This document shows, piece after piece, positions 18,441 through 26,206 of a stretch of DNA of 64,000 nt (the stretch's first letter is position 1; the number at the start of each line of letters is the position of its first letter). Both the position numbers and the translations under genes were made by a program. Source of the DNA: Rothia sp. SD9660Na. GTDB lineage: Bacteria; Actinomycetota; Actinomycetes; Actinomycetales; Micrococcaceae. A model generated the notes under the pieces. That model was not told the DNA's origin. It made no database searches and saw only the letters and a program-made list of their open reading frames with translations. Location: contig NZ_CP125946.1 in the NCBI RefSeq assembly GCF_030064065.1, positions 1,984,001 to 2,048,000 of the forward strand, written 5' to 3'.

Positions 18441-19436
18441 TTAGTCACCAGCTTTCCTCAGCAGGTCCTCACGGGGGTTGGCCTGGGGCGCAACCGCGAA
18501 GAAGGCGTCGAGAGCTGCCTCAGCTTCAGGTGTGAGGCTGGTGGGCAGCTGCAACTCAGGGATAACCAGCATATCGCCGGTGCCCTTCTTGGTTACGAAG
18601 CCGCGACCCTTAGCACGCAGCTTACGCCCGGCCGGTGAACCGGCTGCCAGGCGGAGTTTGACGCTCCCACCGTCGAGGGTGGGGGCTTCAATGACGCCGC
18701 CCTTAACGGCTTCTTCCAGGGTGACGGGCACGCGCACGAGCAGGTTATCGCCCTCGCGGTCAAAGACGGGGTGAGAATCTACGCGGACGGTGACGATCAA
18801 GTCCCCTGCCCCACCGGCACCGGGGTGTCCCTTGCCTCGGGCACGGATTTTCTGGCCGTCCTTGACGCCGCGCGGCAGGCGAACCTGGGTCTGGGAGCCA
18901 CCGGGGCGGAAGACCGAAACCTCAGCGCCGTCGTAGGCCTGCTGGATGGTGATGCGGGCGCTGGTGGTGGCGTCCTCACCCTTGGGAGCTGAGAAGCCAC
19001 CGCCGGGGAAGCCACCCGCACCGCCAGGGAACCCCCCGGCGGAGCGTCCGGCCCCGCCAAAGCCAGCACCGCCACCGAACATGCCGCCCAGCAGGTCTTC
19101 AATGTTGATGCCGCCAGCGCCACCGCTGGTGGAGTAGCTGAAGTTGCCGCCGCCGGGGAACCCACCAGGGAAGCCGCCGCCAGCACCGCCGAAGCCGGCA
19201 GCACCGTACTTGCGGATCTGGTCGTATTCTTCCTTCTGCTTGGGGTCTGAGAGCACGTCGTAGGCCTCTGAGACCTCCTTGAACTTCTTTTCAGCAGCCT
19301 CGTCGCCGGGGTTCTGGTCGGGGTGGTACTTGCGGGCCAGCTTGCGGTAGGCCTTCTTGATATCTGCCTCGGAGGAATCCTCGGCTACGCCTAGTACCTT
19401 ATAAAAATCTTGATGGAGCCAGTTTTCGCTCGCCAT
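18441..19436 (-). CDS. dnaJ: DnaJ-type co-chaperone without zinc fingers
   Basis: A 331-residue J-domain protein that stimulates DnaK's ATPase. The J domain has the HPD motif ('KYHPDQNPG', ~36-44). A long Gly/Phe-rich stretch (~78-150) follows and then C-terminal peptide-binding domains. The four CxxCxGxG zinc motifs of classical DnaJ are absent and no cysteine is present, so this is a type II (CbpA-like) protein. Its place in the dnaK operon shows it is the DnaK partner. A second, zinc-containing dnaJ is probably elsewhere in the genome. Confidence 0.95.
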   Translation of the reverse strand: MASENWLHQDFYKVLGVAEDSSEADIKKAYRKLARKYHPDQNPGDEAAEKKFKEVSEAYDVLSDPKQKEEYDQIRKYGAAGFGGAGGGFPGGFPGGGNFSYSTSGGAGGINIEDLLGGMFGGGAGFGGAGRSAGGFPGGAGGFPGGGFSAPKGEDATTSARITIQQAYDGAEVSVFRPGGSQTQVRLPRGVKDGQKIRARGKGHPGAGGAGDLIVTVRVDSHPVFDREGDNLLVRVPVTLEEAVKGGVIEAPTLDGGSVKLRLAAGSPAGRKLRAKGRGFVTKKGTGDMLVIPELQLPTSLTPEAEAALDAFFAVAPQANPREDLLRKAGD

Positions 19437-19532
19437 ATGCCTCTCCTTCCGAGGTAGATCTTGTGTCTTTTAGGGGATAGAAGGGGCGGGCACCCAGCCT
19501 GACGTATCAGGCCGGGTGCCCGCCCGCGTCCG

Positions 19533-20138
19533 TTATTCTGCTACCGCTACGGCTACCTGGGCGGTGCGGACCACGCGGTCCTTCACCTTGTAACCGTTGC
19601 GTAGAACCATCGAGACTGAGTCGGGCTCAACCTCGCTGGTGGGCTGCTGCAGCACAGCCTCGTGAACCTGGGGGTTGAAGGGTTCGCCAACCTCGCCGAA
19701 TCGCTCCAGGCCCTGCTTGGTCAGGGTCTCTTCGAGCTTATTGGCAATCGCGGCGAAGGGGCCTTCTTCAAGGTCGCCGTGCTTGCGGGCGGCATCGATA
19801 TCGTCGATGACAGGCAGCAGGGCGGCAACCAGGTCGGCGATGACGAAGTCGCGCAGCTGGTCTTTTTCCTTGATGGTGCGGTTCTTGTAGTTGGTGAACT
19901 CGGCCTGAAGGCGGCGCAGATCTTCAAGACGTTCGGCGGCCAGGGCCGCGTCAGCGCTCTCAGCTGCCTCTGCACTTTCGCCAGCCTCGGCTGCGGCAGA
20001 TTCCTCATCTGCCGCAGCTTCAGCAGCTACACCTTCGGGCTCGGGGTGGCCTTCAGCAGCCGGGGCTGCAAAGGCTTCCTCCAGAGGGTCGGTGCCCTCG
20101 GGCTGGTCGTCTACGGGCTCGTTGGTGTTCTCAGCCAT
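19533..20138 (-). CDS. grpE: Nucleotide exchange factor GrpE
   Basis: A 201-residue GrpE that releases ADP from DnaK. The first ~70 residues are Ala/Glu-rich and probably disordered; the long helix ('LRRLQAEFTNYKNRTIKEKDQLRDFVIADLV') and beta-wing ('EPFNPQVHEAVLQQPTSEVEPDSVSMVLRNGYKVKDRVVR') follow. The start is 2 bp after the dnaK stop, implying coupled translation. Confidence 0.97.
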   Translation of the reverse strand: MAENTNEPVDDQPEGTDPLEEAFAAPAAEGHPEPEGVAAEAAADEESAAAEAGESAEAAESADAALAAERLEDLRRLQAEFTNYKNRTIKEKDQLRDFVIADLVAALLPVIDDIDAARKHGDLEEGPFAAIANKLEETLTKQGLERFGEVGEPFNPQVHEAVLQQPTSEVEPDSVSMVLRNGYKVKDRVVRTAQVAVAVAE

Positions 20139-20140
20139 GA

Positions 20141-21988
20141 TTAGTTCTTCTTCTCGTCTTCTTCATCGATTACTTCAGCATCAACGACGTCGTCGTCCTC
20201 AGCCTTGGCACCTTCACCGGCTGCTGCATCTGCCTGAGCCTGGGCGTAGAGAGCCTCGCCCAGCTTGGTCTGAGATGCCTGCAGCTTCTCGAAAGCGGCC
20301 TTGACGGCGTCATCGTCTTCACCTTCAAGGGCAGCCTTCAGGGCGTCAACATCGGCCTGAACCTCGGTCTTGACGTCCTCGGGTAGCTTCTCGTCGTTGT
20401 CCTTGATGAGCTTCTCGATGGAGTAGGCGGTGTTCTCAGCAGCGTTGCGGGTCTCGGCTGCCTCGCGGCGGGCCTTGTCCTGCTCGGCGTGAGCCTCAGC
20501 GTCCTTGACCATGCGGTCGATGTCTTCCTTGGAGAGAGAAGTACCGCCGGTGATGGTCATGGACTGCTCAGTGCCGGTGCCCTTGTCCTTAGCTGAGACG
20601 TGCACGATGCCGTTGGCGTCGATGTCGAAGGTAACTTCGATCTGGGGGACGCCGCGGGGGGCGGGTGCGATGCCGGTCAGTTCGAAGGTGCCCAGGTTCT
20701 TGTTGTCGCGGGTAAACTCACGCTCGCCCTGGAAGACCTGGATCGATACTGAGGGCTGGTTGTCTTCAGCGGTGGTGAAGGTTTCGGAACGCTTGGTGGG
20801 GATCGCGGTGTTGCGCTCGATCAGCTTGGTCATCACGCCGCCCTTGGTCTCGATACCGAGGGAGAGGGGGGTGACGTCGATGAGCAGGACGTCCTTGCGC
20901 TCACCCTTCAGCACGCCTGCCTGCAGGGCTGCACCCATGGCGACGACCTCATCGGGGTTGACGCCCTTGTTGGGCTCGCGACCACCGGAGAGTTCCTTGA
21001 CGACCTCGGTGACGGCGGGCATACGGGTTGAGCCACCGACCAGCACGATGTGGGCAATGTCTGAAACCTTGACGCCTGCTTCAGCGATGACGTCGTTGAA
21101 GGGCTTCTTGGTGCGCTCAATCAGGTCTGCGGTCATGTCCTGGAACTTGGCGCGGGTCAGCTTTTCATCCAGGTGGATGGGGCCCTCGGGGGTAACGGAC
21201 AGGTACTGCAGGGAGATGTTGGTGGAGGTTGCTGAGGACAGTTCCTTCTTGGCCTGTTCTGCGGCTTCACGCAGACGCTGCAGGGCAATCTTGTCCTTAG
21301 AGAGGTCGGCGCCGGTCTTGGATTTGACCTGCTCCAGCAGCCAGTCGACGATGCGCTGGTCCCAGTCGTCGCCACCCAGGCGGTTGTCGCCGGAGGTTGC
21401 GCGTACCTGGATGGTGGAGAAGCCGTCTTCGTCCTTGCCAACTTCAAGCAGGGAGACGTCGAAGGTACCGCCGCCGAGGTCGAAGACCAGGATCAGTTCG
21501 TCTTCGTTACCCTTGTCGAGGCCGTAGGCCAGGGCTGCTGCGGTGGGCTCGTTGACGATACGCAGGACGTTGAGGCCCGCGATTTCGCCGGCTTCCTTGG
21601 TGGCCTGACGCTCGGCGTCGTTGAAGTAGGCGGGCACGGTGATGACGGCGTCGGTGACCTTGTCGTTCAGGTAGGCTTCAGCGTCGCCCTTGAGCTTCAT
21701 GAGGGTGCGGGCTGAGATTTCCTGGGCGGTGTACTTCTTGCCGTCGATGTCGGTGGTCCAGTTGGTGCCCATGTGGCGCTTGACGGAAGCGATGGTGCGG
21801 TCAACGTTGGTAACTGCCTGACGCTTGGCGACGTCGCCAACCAGAACTTCGCCGTCCTTTGAGAAAGCTACGACGGAGGGGGTGGTGCGGGCGCCTTCTG
21901 CGTTGGCGATAACGGTGGGCTCGCCACCTTCGAGAACTGATACAACTGAGTTGGTAGTACCGAGGTCAATACCTACTGCACGTGACAT
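20141..21988 (-). CDS. dnaK: Hsp70 chaperone DnaK
   Basis: A 615-residue Hsp70. The ATPase domain begins '[22 protein letters not shown]', with '[18 protein letters not shown]' and '[12 protein letters not shown]' further on; the substrate-binding and lid domains follow and the acidic tail ends 'DEEDEKKN'. The gene is first in the operon with grpE, dnaJ and hspR. Its promoter region (22032-22123) carries two HAIR operators flanking the -35 element, so HspR should repress it without stress. Confidence 0.98.
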   Translation of the reverse strand: MSRAVGIDLGTTNSVVSVLEGGEPTVIANAEGARTTPSVVAFSKDGEVLVGDVAKRQAVTNVDRTIASVKRHMGTNWTTDIDGKKYTAQEISARTLMKLKGDAEAYLNDKVTDAVITVPAYFNDAERQATKEAGEIAGLNVLRIVNEPTAAALAYGLDKGNEDELILVFDLGGGTFDVSLLEVGKDEDGFSTIQVRATSGDNRLGGDDWDQRIVDWLLEQVKSKTGADLSKDKIALQRLREAAEQAKKELSSATSTNISLQYLSVTPEGPIHLDEKLTRAKFQDMTADLIERTKKPFNDVIAEAGVKVSDIAHIVLVGGSTRMPAVTEVVKELSGGREPNKGVNPDEVVAMGAALQAGVLKGERKDVLLIDVTPLSLGIETKGGVMTKLIERNTAIPTKRSETFTTAEDNQPSVSIQVFQGEREFTRDNKNLGTFELTGIAPAPRGVPQIEVTFDIDANGIVHVSAKDKGTGTEQSMTITGGTSLSKEDIDRMVKDAEAHAEQDKARREAAETRNAAENTAYSIEKLIKDNDEKLPEDVKTEVQADVDALKAALEGEDDDAVKAAFEKLQASQTKLGEALYAQAQADAAAGEGAKAEDDDVVDAEVIDEEDEKKN

Positions 21989-22031
21989 GTTTACTCCTTA
22001 TGGTTTGGTTATCTGTACATCTTTCAAACAA

Positions 22032-22052
22032 GTTGAGTCTTGAAGGCTCAAT
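22032..22052 (-). promoter_or_regulatory. HAIR operator 1 (HspR site)
   Basis: GTTGAGT-N7-GCTCAAT matches the HspR inverted repeat CTTGAGT-N7-ACTCAAG at nearly every core position. It lies ~45 bp upstream of dnaK, downstream of the presumed -10. Confidence 0.9.
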
Positions 22053-22092
22053 TCGTTTGTCTTGGTATCTAGTTTGCCATGTTTTGAGCAGA

Positions 22093-22098
22093 AGTCAA
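22093..22098 (-). promoter_or_regulatory. dnaK -35 element
   Basis: TTGACT on the minus strand lies between the two HAIR sites. The -10 is less clear (AAACTA at 17-bp spacing is the best candidate). Confidence 0.5.
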
Positions 22099-22102
22099 CA
22101 GA

Positions 22103-22123
22103 GTTGAGCCAAAAAGACTCAAC
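22103..22123 (-). promoter_or_regulatory. HAIR operator 2 (HspR site)
   Basis: GTTGAGC-N7-ACTCAAC, upstream of the -35. The two sites bracket the promoter, a repression-competent arrangement. Confidence 0.88.
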
Positions 22124-22236
22124 TTTTTTGCGCAAGCAGAGTTTAGGCTTGTGGGGAGCGGACGGACGCCCGCCCCGCCTTTACAGGGCAAGGCGGGCAG
22201 CGGCGTCCGCACCTTTTAAAAGCCTGAAAGTGAACA

Positions 22237-22270
22237 TAAAAAGTCGGCACCCCGCAACAAGGAGGTGCCA
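22237..22270 (-). terminator. Terminator after the 38-residue membrane protein gene
   Basis: On the minus strand GGCACC and GGTGCC (22264-22269 with 22246-22251) form a stem with a 12-base loop, followed by GACTTTTT. The 22124-22347 stretch otherwise holds nothing I can identify. Confidence 0.6.
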
Positions 22271-22347
22271 ACTCGGCAAGGTGGTGTTGAGCCCCGGTGC
22301 AGCCAAGGGGCAACGCACTACGTTCTAGAACCTACAGAAGGTGCTCT

Positions 22348-22464
22348 CTAGCCGCCGAAGATCAAAAGCCCCGACAAGATAGCTATGGCAATACCGATAG
22401 CCAGCATTCCCCCAACAATCAGACCCATATTTTTCTTTTTAGGGTCAGCGGGCGGCTGAGACAT
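22348..22464 (-). CDS. 38-residue single-span membrane protein
   Basis: A very small frame starting 'MSQPPADPKKKNMG' with one hydrophobic helix (~14-37, rich in Ile, Leu, Ala, Gly) and ending 'FGG'. The cytoplasmic side is marked by Lys9-Lys11. An AAGGA site lies about 12 bases before the ATG, a little far. A terminator follows ~80 bp downstream. This topology, a Pro/Lys N-terminus and a single Gly-rich helix, is common among actinobacterial small proteins of unknown role. Reality as a gene rests on composition and context only. Confidence 0.55.
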   Translation of the reverse strand: MSQPPADPKKKNMGLIVGGMLAIGIAIAILSGLLIFGG

Positions 22465-22573
22465 AGGGAATCACATCCTTCGCACATATAGTGTGTGCTA
22501 GATAACTTTACCGGTGATAATGGTCAGCTTGGTTATATTTCGTGCGGTGTTTACGTTTTACGTTTTCCCTGTG

Positions 22574-23434
22574 CTATCTCTGGGCTTCTTTGCTGTTAGT
22601 TTCGAGCTCGGCCCTCCTACGCTTAGATTTTTTCCCATTTCGTACAGCCAGAATTGCAGCAACTATTCCGATAACGAGAGGGACCCAGGCTTTGGAGTAT
22701 TCCATGAGAAAAATAAGCCAGTCCGGTGGAGTAATAGTAGGCCAGGGGACGCGCCAGGAAGGAACGGGCAGACTTATCTGGGGTGGGGCGGGGAGGGAAA
22801 GAGTAAATTCTGGAACAGGCAGGGCTACCTGGGGCGCATTTATATCGGGAAGACGTTCGACTAGCCACTGCACTACCCTACCCAGCGCAGGCATAAGCAC
22901 CAGCATGGCGAGAAACCAGGCGGAACGGCCCAAACCGAACAGCAAGGGCAACACAAACCGTCGAGAAGGACTTCTTTCAAGCGTCTCGCGGTAGGCTTCT
23001 GACCGGCTACCAGCTGGCACGTCAAGCTCAACATATTCCTTATCTGTCCCATGTTTGTAGGCCACGACCAGCAGCTCATCCAGAAAGTTTGTGGTGAGTT
23101 TAAGCTGGGGGTCTGTGGGAACAGCGGTCTTAGCCCGGGAGAACTTTCCGTTTAGAAGGTTCTTCTTGAGCGCAATGCTGGTAGGAGTATGGTCGTACCG
23201 GCCTACTACTTCACCGTCTACGAGCACCCGTACCCGTTGCTTAGGCCGGTCGATGCGTTCGGCGATACGTTCACGGATCTTTGCCCCTACCGGAGACTCG
23301 TTAAAGGCGTGGAGTGACTTCTCGTCTGGTTTTTTGATAGGCCAGTCCGGGTCAATCTCGATGAACTCGGCATCAGATCCGCGCTCCAGAAGCAGGTGCC
23401 CTGCCACAGGGTGGTGCAGTTCCCAGCGGAGCAT
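22574..23434 (-). CDS. Hypothetical two-helix membrane protein
   Basis: A 286-residue protein of unknown family. A soluble N-terminal domain (~1-165; 'RVRVLVDGEVVGRYDHTPTS') precedes helix 1 (~175-198), a Pro/Leu/Val-rich linker with repeated 'LPVP' units (~205-240), helix 2 (~250-270) and a very basic tail ('GKKSKRRR'). The ATG at 23434 overlaps the stop codon of the upstream gene by one base (TAATG), indicating translational coupling; a longer frame would run inside that gene. The pair likely forms one membrane unit. Mildly lower GC than neighbours. Confidence 0.75.
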   Translation of the reverse strand: MLRWELHHPVAGHLLLERGSDAEFIEIDPDWPIKKPDEKSLHAFNESPVGAKIRERIAERIDRPKQRVRVLVDGEVVGRYDHTPTSIALKKNLLNGKFSRAKTAVPTDPQLKLTTNFLDELLVVAYKHGTDKEYVELDVPAGSRSEAYRETLERSPSRRFVLPLLFGLGRSAWFLAMLVLMPALGRVVQWLVERLPDINAPQVALPVPEFTLSLPAPPQISLPVPSWRVPWPTITPPDWLIFLMEYSKAWVPLVIGIVAAILAVRNGKKSKRRRAELETNSKEAQR

Positions 23435-23859
23435 TAGCCCTCTCCCCCGGCATCTTCTTCGCCCTCGGAACTTGTGCCCCACTCGTCCGCAAATTTTTTG
23501 TGCCAGGGGCTGACTGACACGATATAGATGATCATTACCGCCCAAACATACCAGCCTGCTCCGTCCGGATAAAAAAGCCTAGATGCCAGCCACATACAAG
23601 CTGCGGCCAACAGGCCGAAAGTGAGATTAGGTCGGTAGGTTGCCGCATCGTAGGCAGCAAGAATTGCAAGAACGAGTGGGGTGCCAACCAGAATCGAAGT
23701 AATCACCACTTGCTCAGGCGCAGTCAACGCTAGAATCCAAGGTGCAAGAATGAAAATGAGCGGCAGAGTGGCAAGAGCTAGACGGTTACCTCTGCTGCGG
23801 CGAGGTTTAGAAGTCTGTTCCTCATGGCAGTCGTTGTTGACCGTTGTGCTGATACTCAT
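23434..23859 (-). CDS. Hypothetical membrane protein, coupled to downstream gene
   Basis: A 141-residue protein with about four hydrophobic helices after a polar N-terminus ('TSKPRRSRGNR') and an acidic C-terminus ('SSEGEEDAGGEG'). The start is placed at ATG 23859 because a perfect TATAAT box (23867-23872) ends 7 bases before it, which overlaps the earlier ATG at 23868 and suggests a leaderless mRNA. The stop overlaps the next gene's ATG by one base. No family recognised. Confidence 0.72.
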   Translation of the reverse strand: MSISTTVNNDCHEEQTSKPRRSRGNRLALATLPLIFILAPWILALTAPEQVVITSILVGTPLVLAILAAYDAATYRPNLTFGLLAAACMWLASRLFYPDGAGWYVWAVMIIYIVSVSPWHKKFADEWGTSSEGEEDAGGEG

Positions 23860-23866
23860 GTCACCC

Positions 23867-23872
23867 ATTATA
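23867..23872 (-). promoter_or_regulatory. TATAAT -10 element, leaderless start
   Basis: A perfect -10 hexamer lies 7 bases ahead of the ATG at 23859. No ribosome site is present. Confidence 0.55.
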
Positions 23873-23881
23873 GGCAGTACG

Positions 23882-23918
23882 CAAAAGCCCCGCAGGTGTG
23901 TGGCCTGCGGGGCTTTTG
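23882..23918. terminator. Isolated bidirectional terminator-like hairpin
   Basis: A perfect 15-bp stem (23882-23896 with 23904-23918) with AAAA and TTTT ends. No annotated gene ends here on either strand; the minus-strand gene starts just beyond it. Confidence 0.7.
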
Positions 23919-24168
23919 TCATCTCGAAAGAACTCAAGAAACTGAGTGTCTGGTGCAACTCTTTACAGTTCACTGCTGTATGAACCAGGTAAGCCTTTTT
24001 ACCTCAGAGTCACCATCAAGTGTGTGTACCTGTAAGACTATACACAGGTTGCCCTTATTTTTCCGCCTCAGAGCGAACTTTTTATACTTTTTATTCAGAT
24101 TCAGTTTATTCAGATTCAGTGCATGCCCGCCCAGCTTTTGCCGAGTTCTCCGTGGGAACATGGTGAGC
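23919..24168. other. AT-rich intergenic region before the phosphatase gene
   Basis: No convincing frame. It holds a TATACT -10-like element (24083-24088) and a tandem 15-bp repeat (24090-24119), probably the promoter and leader of the phosphatase gene. Confidence 0.5.
24090..24119 (+). repeat. Perfect tandem 2 x 15-bp repeat
   Basis: TTTATTCAGATTCAG occurs twice with no gap, just downstream of a -10-like TATACT. Confidence 0.9.
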
Positions 24169-24657
24169 ATGTATCGAATTATGACTGTATGCACCGGAAA
24201 CATCTGCCGCTCCCCCATGGGCGAGTACCTGATCAAGCAGGCTGCCGCCCAGGCAAGGATCACCGTAGAGGTCGCTTCCAGCGGCATTTCCAACGAAGAG
24301 GAGGGCAACCCCATCGACCGCCGGGCCAAGAAAGTGCTCGATGAGCTCAATATCAATACCGGCTCCCACCGGGCCCAGCAGTTCACCCGCACCGATTTTG
24401 GCCGCTACGACCTACTCTTGGCCATGGACACCAACCACTACCGGGCCCTCAAGCGTATGGCCCCTAACGACGAGGCGGCAGCCAAGGTTCGGCTCATGCG
24501 CGAGTTCGACCCGGCGGTCGCAGACCAGCCCCTGGACCAGCTGGGCATCTACGACCCCTGGTACGGCGATATGAGCGACTTCTACGAGACTTTCCAGATG
24601 ATTCGGGACGCTGTGCCCGGAGTCATCGAGCATATCGAGGTCCGCGGGAACGCGTAA
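24169..24657 (+). CDS. Low molecular weight protein-tyrosine phosphatase
   Basis: A 162-residue cytoplasmic phosphatase. The P-loop is Cys8-TGNIC-Arg14-Ser15 close to the N-terminus as in the family, and the general acid is the Asp of 'IYDPWYGD' near residue 128. It would dephosphorylate tyrosine kinases or capsule-export proteins. ATG 24169 (start 'MYRIMTVCTGN') is preferred; an in-frame ATG at 24160 and GTG at 24163 are alternatives, and none has a strong ribosome site. Confidence 0.93.
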   Translation: MYRIMTVCTGNICRSPMGEYLIKQAAAQARITVEVASSGISNEEEGNPIDRRAKKVLDELNINTGSHRAQQFTRTDFGRYDLLLAMDTNHYRALKRMAPNDEAAAKVRLMREFDPAVADQPLDQLGIYDPWYGDMSDFYETFQMIRDAVPGVIEHIEVRGNA

Positions 24658-24663
24658 CGGACC

Positions 24664-24777
24664 AAGGCGCGCAGGGTTCGCAGCGAAGCTGCTGGCTCGG
24701 GGCTGGCGTGAATTGTCTTGTGAGCGCTAGCGAACCAGACAAGAGGGTCGGCAGCGAGCGCGAACCCTGTGCGCTTT
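24664..24777 (+). repeat. Structured intergenic element, copy A
   Basis: The ends pair over ~17 bp (24664-24680 with 24761-24777, including G-U pairs), followed by T residues. Inside are GCAGC-GAA-GCTGC and TTGTCT/AGACAA (24713-24718 with 24737-24742). About 70 of ~79 core positions match copy B at 40628, while helix sequences differ but remain paired. On the plus strand it could serve as the phosphatase gene's terminator. Confidence 0.75.
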
Positions 24778-24789
24778 TCATCCTATCCC

Positions 24790-25370
24790 CTAATCCTCAG
24801 CCGTCCCCTCACTGTCGGCTACAGGCGCGGCGGCGTCCTTGCTGGCTGAAAGGCGGGCGTATTCGTCAAAGAGCTGGGATTTGATGCCCAGTAGCTCAAT
24901 CATGCGTTCATCGACGGTGTTGGCGCCGAGCAGGCGGTAAACGTCGACGGTGTGGGTTTGGCCCATGGGTGGGCGCGGGCGATGGCCTGGGCTTCGATGG
25001 TGGGTTTGAACTGGGGTTCGGTGAGGATGACGGCGTCGGCGCGCCAGGTGGCGTCAGCGTAGAGGCGAGCTCCGTCGTAGGTGGTAATCAGCAGGCCGCC
25101 GTCGGCTTTCCATGCGGCGAGGGCAGCGTCGCGGGCGTCCCCGTGGGCCAGGTGGGTGGGAATTGCGGTGAATTTTTCGGTTTCGCGTTGCCAGTTGATG
25201 ACGAGGGAGGCCGGGCAGACCGGTGAGGTTGAGGGGGTATGTGTGGATGCGCTCGAAGATTTCAGCCGGTAGGTAGGCATCGCCCAGGGTTTCTTTGCCC
25301 AGGTAGTGGCGAGCAGGGCCTGGTGGCTGGCGTTAGGTAAGACTTGGCCCTGGGTAAGGTCGGTGCTCAT
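24790..25370 (-). pseudogene. Decayed SNF2-family helicase
   Basis: Pieces of a SNF2/DEAD-like helicase are spread over different frames. One frame reads 'YLGKETLGDAYLPAEIFERI' (25220-25320), another 'PASLVINWQRETEKFTA' with 'LLITTYDGARLY', and a third, after the motif VI part 'EAQAIARAH', gives 'MGQTHTVDVYRLLGANTVDE' and ends 'DSEGTAED' at 24790. The ATP-hydrolysis motifs between motif Ia and motif V are missing: 'DAVILTEPQFKPTIEAQ' joins distant regions. So there is an internal deletion plus at least two frameshifts. No function is expected. Confidence 0.8.
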
Positions 25371-25492
25371 GTATTCCCCCGGAGTGCTGGCTTGGGGCCA
25401 GTTGGCCTGTTTCTCATTATGACCTAGTGGGCGGCTGCCGTGCGGTAGCCTGAGGGCAGAGAAGTTGACAGGCTGAAAAGGAGCCGACCAAG

Positions 25493-26083
25493 GTGCCAGA
25501 CTATAGGGAACTAGAGCCCCTGTGCGATCTCATCGAGCAAGCCCGAGGCCGCAAGGAGGGCGAGCGCCCCCTGCTCGTGGCGGTTGATGGACGCAGCGGG
25601 TCGGGGAAGACCACTCTGGCCGGTGACCTGGCTGCCTGTTTGCGGGGGCGGGGGCTGGCTGCGGAGGTCTTCCACCTTGAAGATCTCTACCAGGGCTGGA
25701 GCGGCCTGGCACAGGCGGCGCTGGTCTGGCAGCAGCTGGCAGAGGCGGTAGTGAGCGGACGCGCCAGCTCCCCCGACACTGCCCCGCGCTGGTTTGGCTG
25801 GGACTGGGTGAGCTCGCAGGCAACCGGCCCGTACCTTTTTACCGCTGCCCAGCAGGCGGCAGGCGGGGTGCTGATCGCCGAAGGAGTTGGGGCTCTCACC
25901 GGTGCCCACGATGTGGGGGTTTTCGTAGAGCTTGATACCGAGCACCGCAGGCAGCGAGCCCTAGCCCGCGACGGGGAAACCTACCGCCCCTACTGGGACA
26001 TGTGGGCGGAGCAAGAAGCTGACCTGCTGGCAGCCTACGCGAGTGCCTATGCGGGGGCGGGCGTCCGCTATCTTCAGCGGTAG
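25493..26083 (+). CDS. P-loop kinase-like protein (uridine kinase-like)
   Basis: A 196-residue cytoplasmic protein with Walker A 'GRSGSGKTT' (~33-41) and a kinase-like 'FHLEDLYQGWSGLAQA' segment (~61-76), as in uridine kinase-like ATPases of Actinobacteria. 'LIAEGVGALT' is the matching third motif. The GTG at 25493 follows AAAAGGAG by about 8 bases. The phosphorylated substrate is unknown; a nucleoside is only a guess from family. It appears to be a single gene. Confidence 0.87.
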   Translation: MPDYRELEPLCDLIEQARGRKEGERPLLVAVDGRSGSGKTTLAGDLAACLRGRGLAAEVFHLEDLYQGWSGLAQAALVWQQLAEAVVSGRASSPDTAPRWFGWDWVSSQATGPYLFTAAQQAAGGVLIAEGVGALTGAHDVGVFVELDTEHRRQRALARDGETYRPYWDMWAEQEADLLAAYASAYAGAGVRYLQR

Positions 26084-26206
26084 GTTACTTTTCATTACTG
26101 CAAGGTCATATGAGTTTCCCTGTCACACACGAAAGACGCGAGCGTAGAATACAAGGGGCTTTCCCGCCCTCCTCATCACCACCACTGAGCCGCAGAGACG
26201 AGAGAC

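Noticed and set aside
20505..21527. Long plus-strand frame opposite dnaK
   Set aside because: Antisense shadow of a highly biased coding sequence; no ribosome site or homology.
23928..23950. HAIR-like sequence near 23.9 kb
   Set aside because: Arms are not separated by seven bases and the order is reversed.
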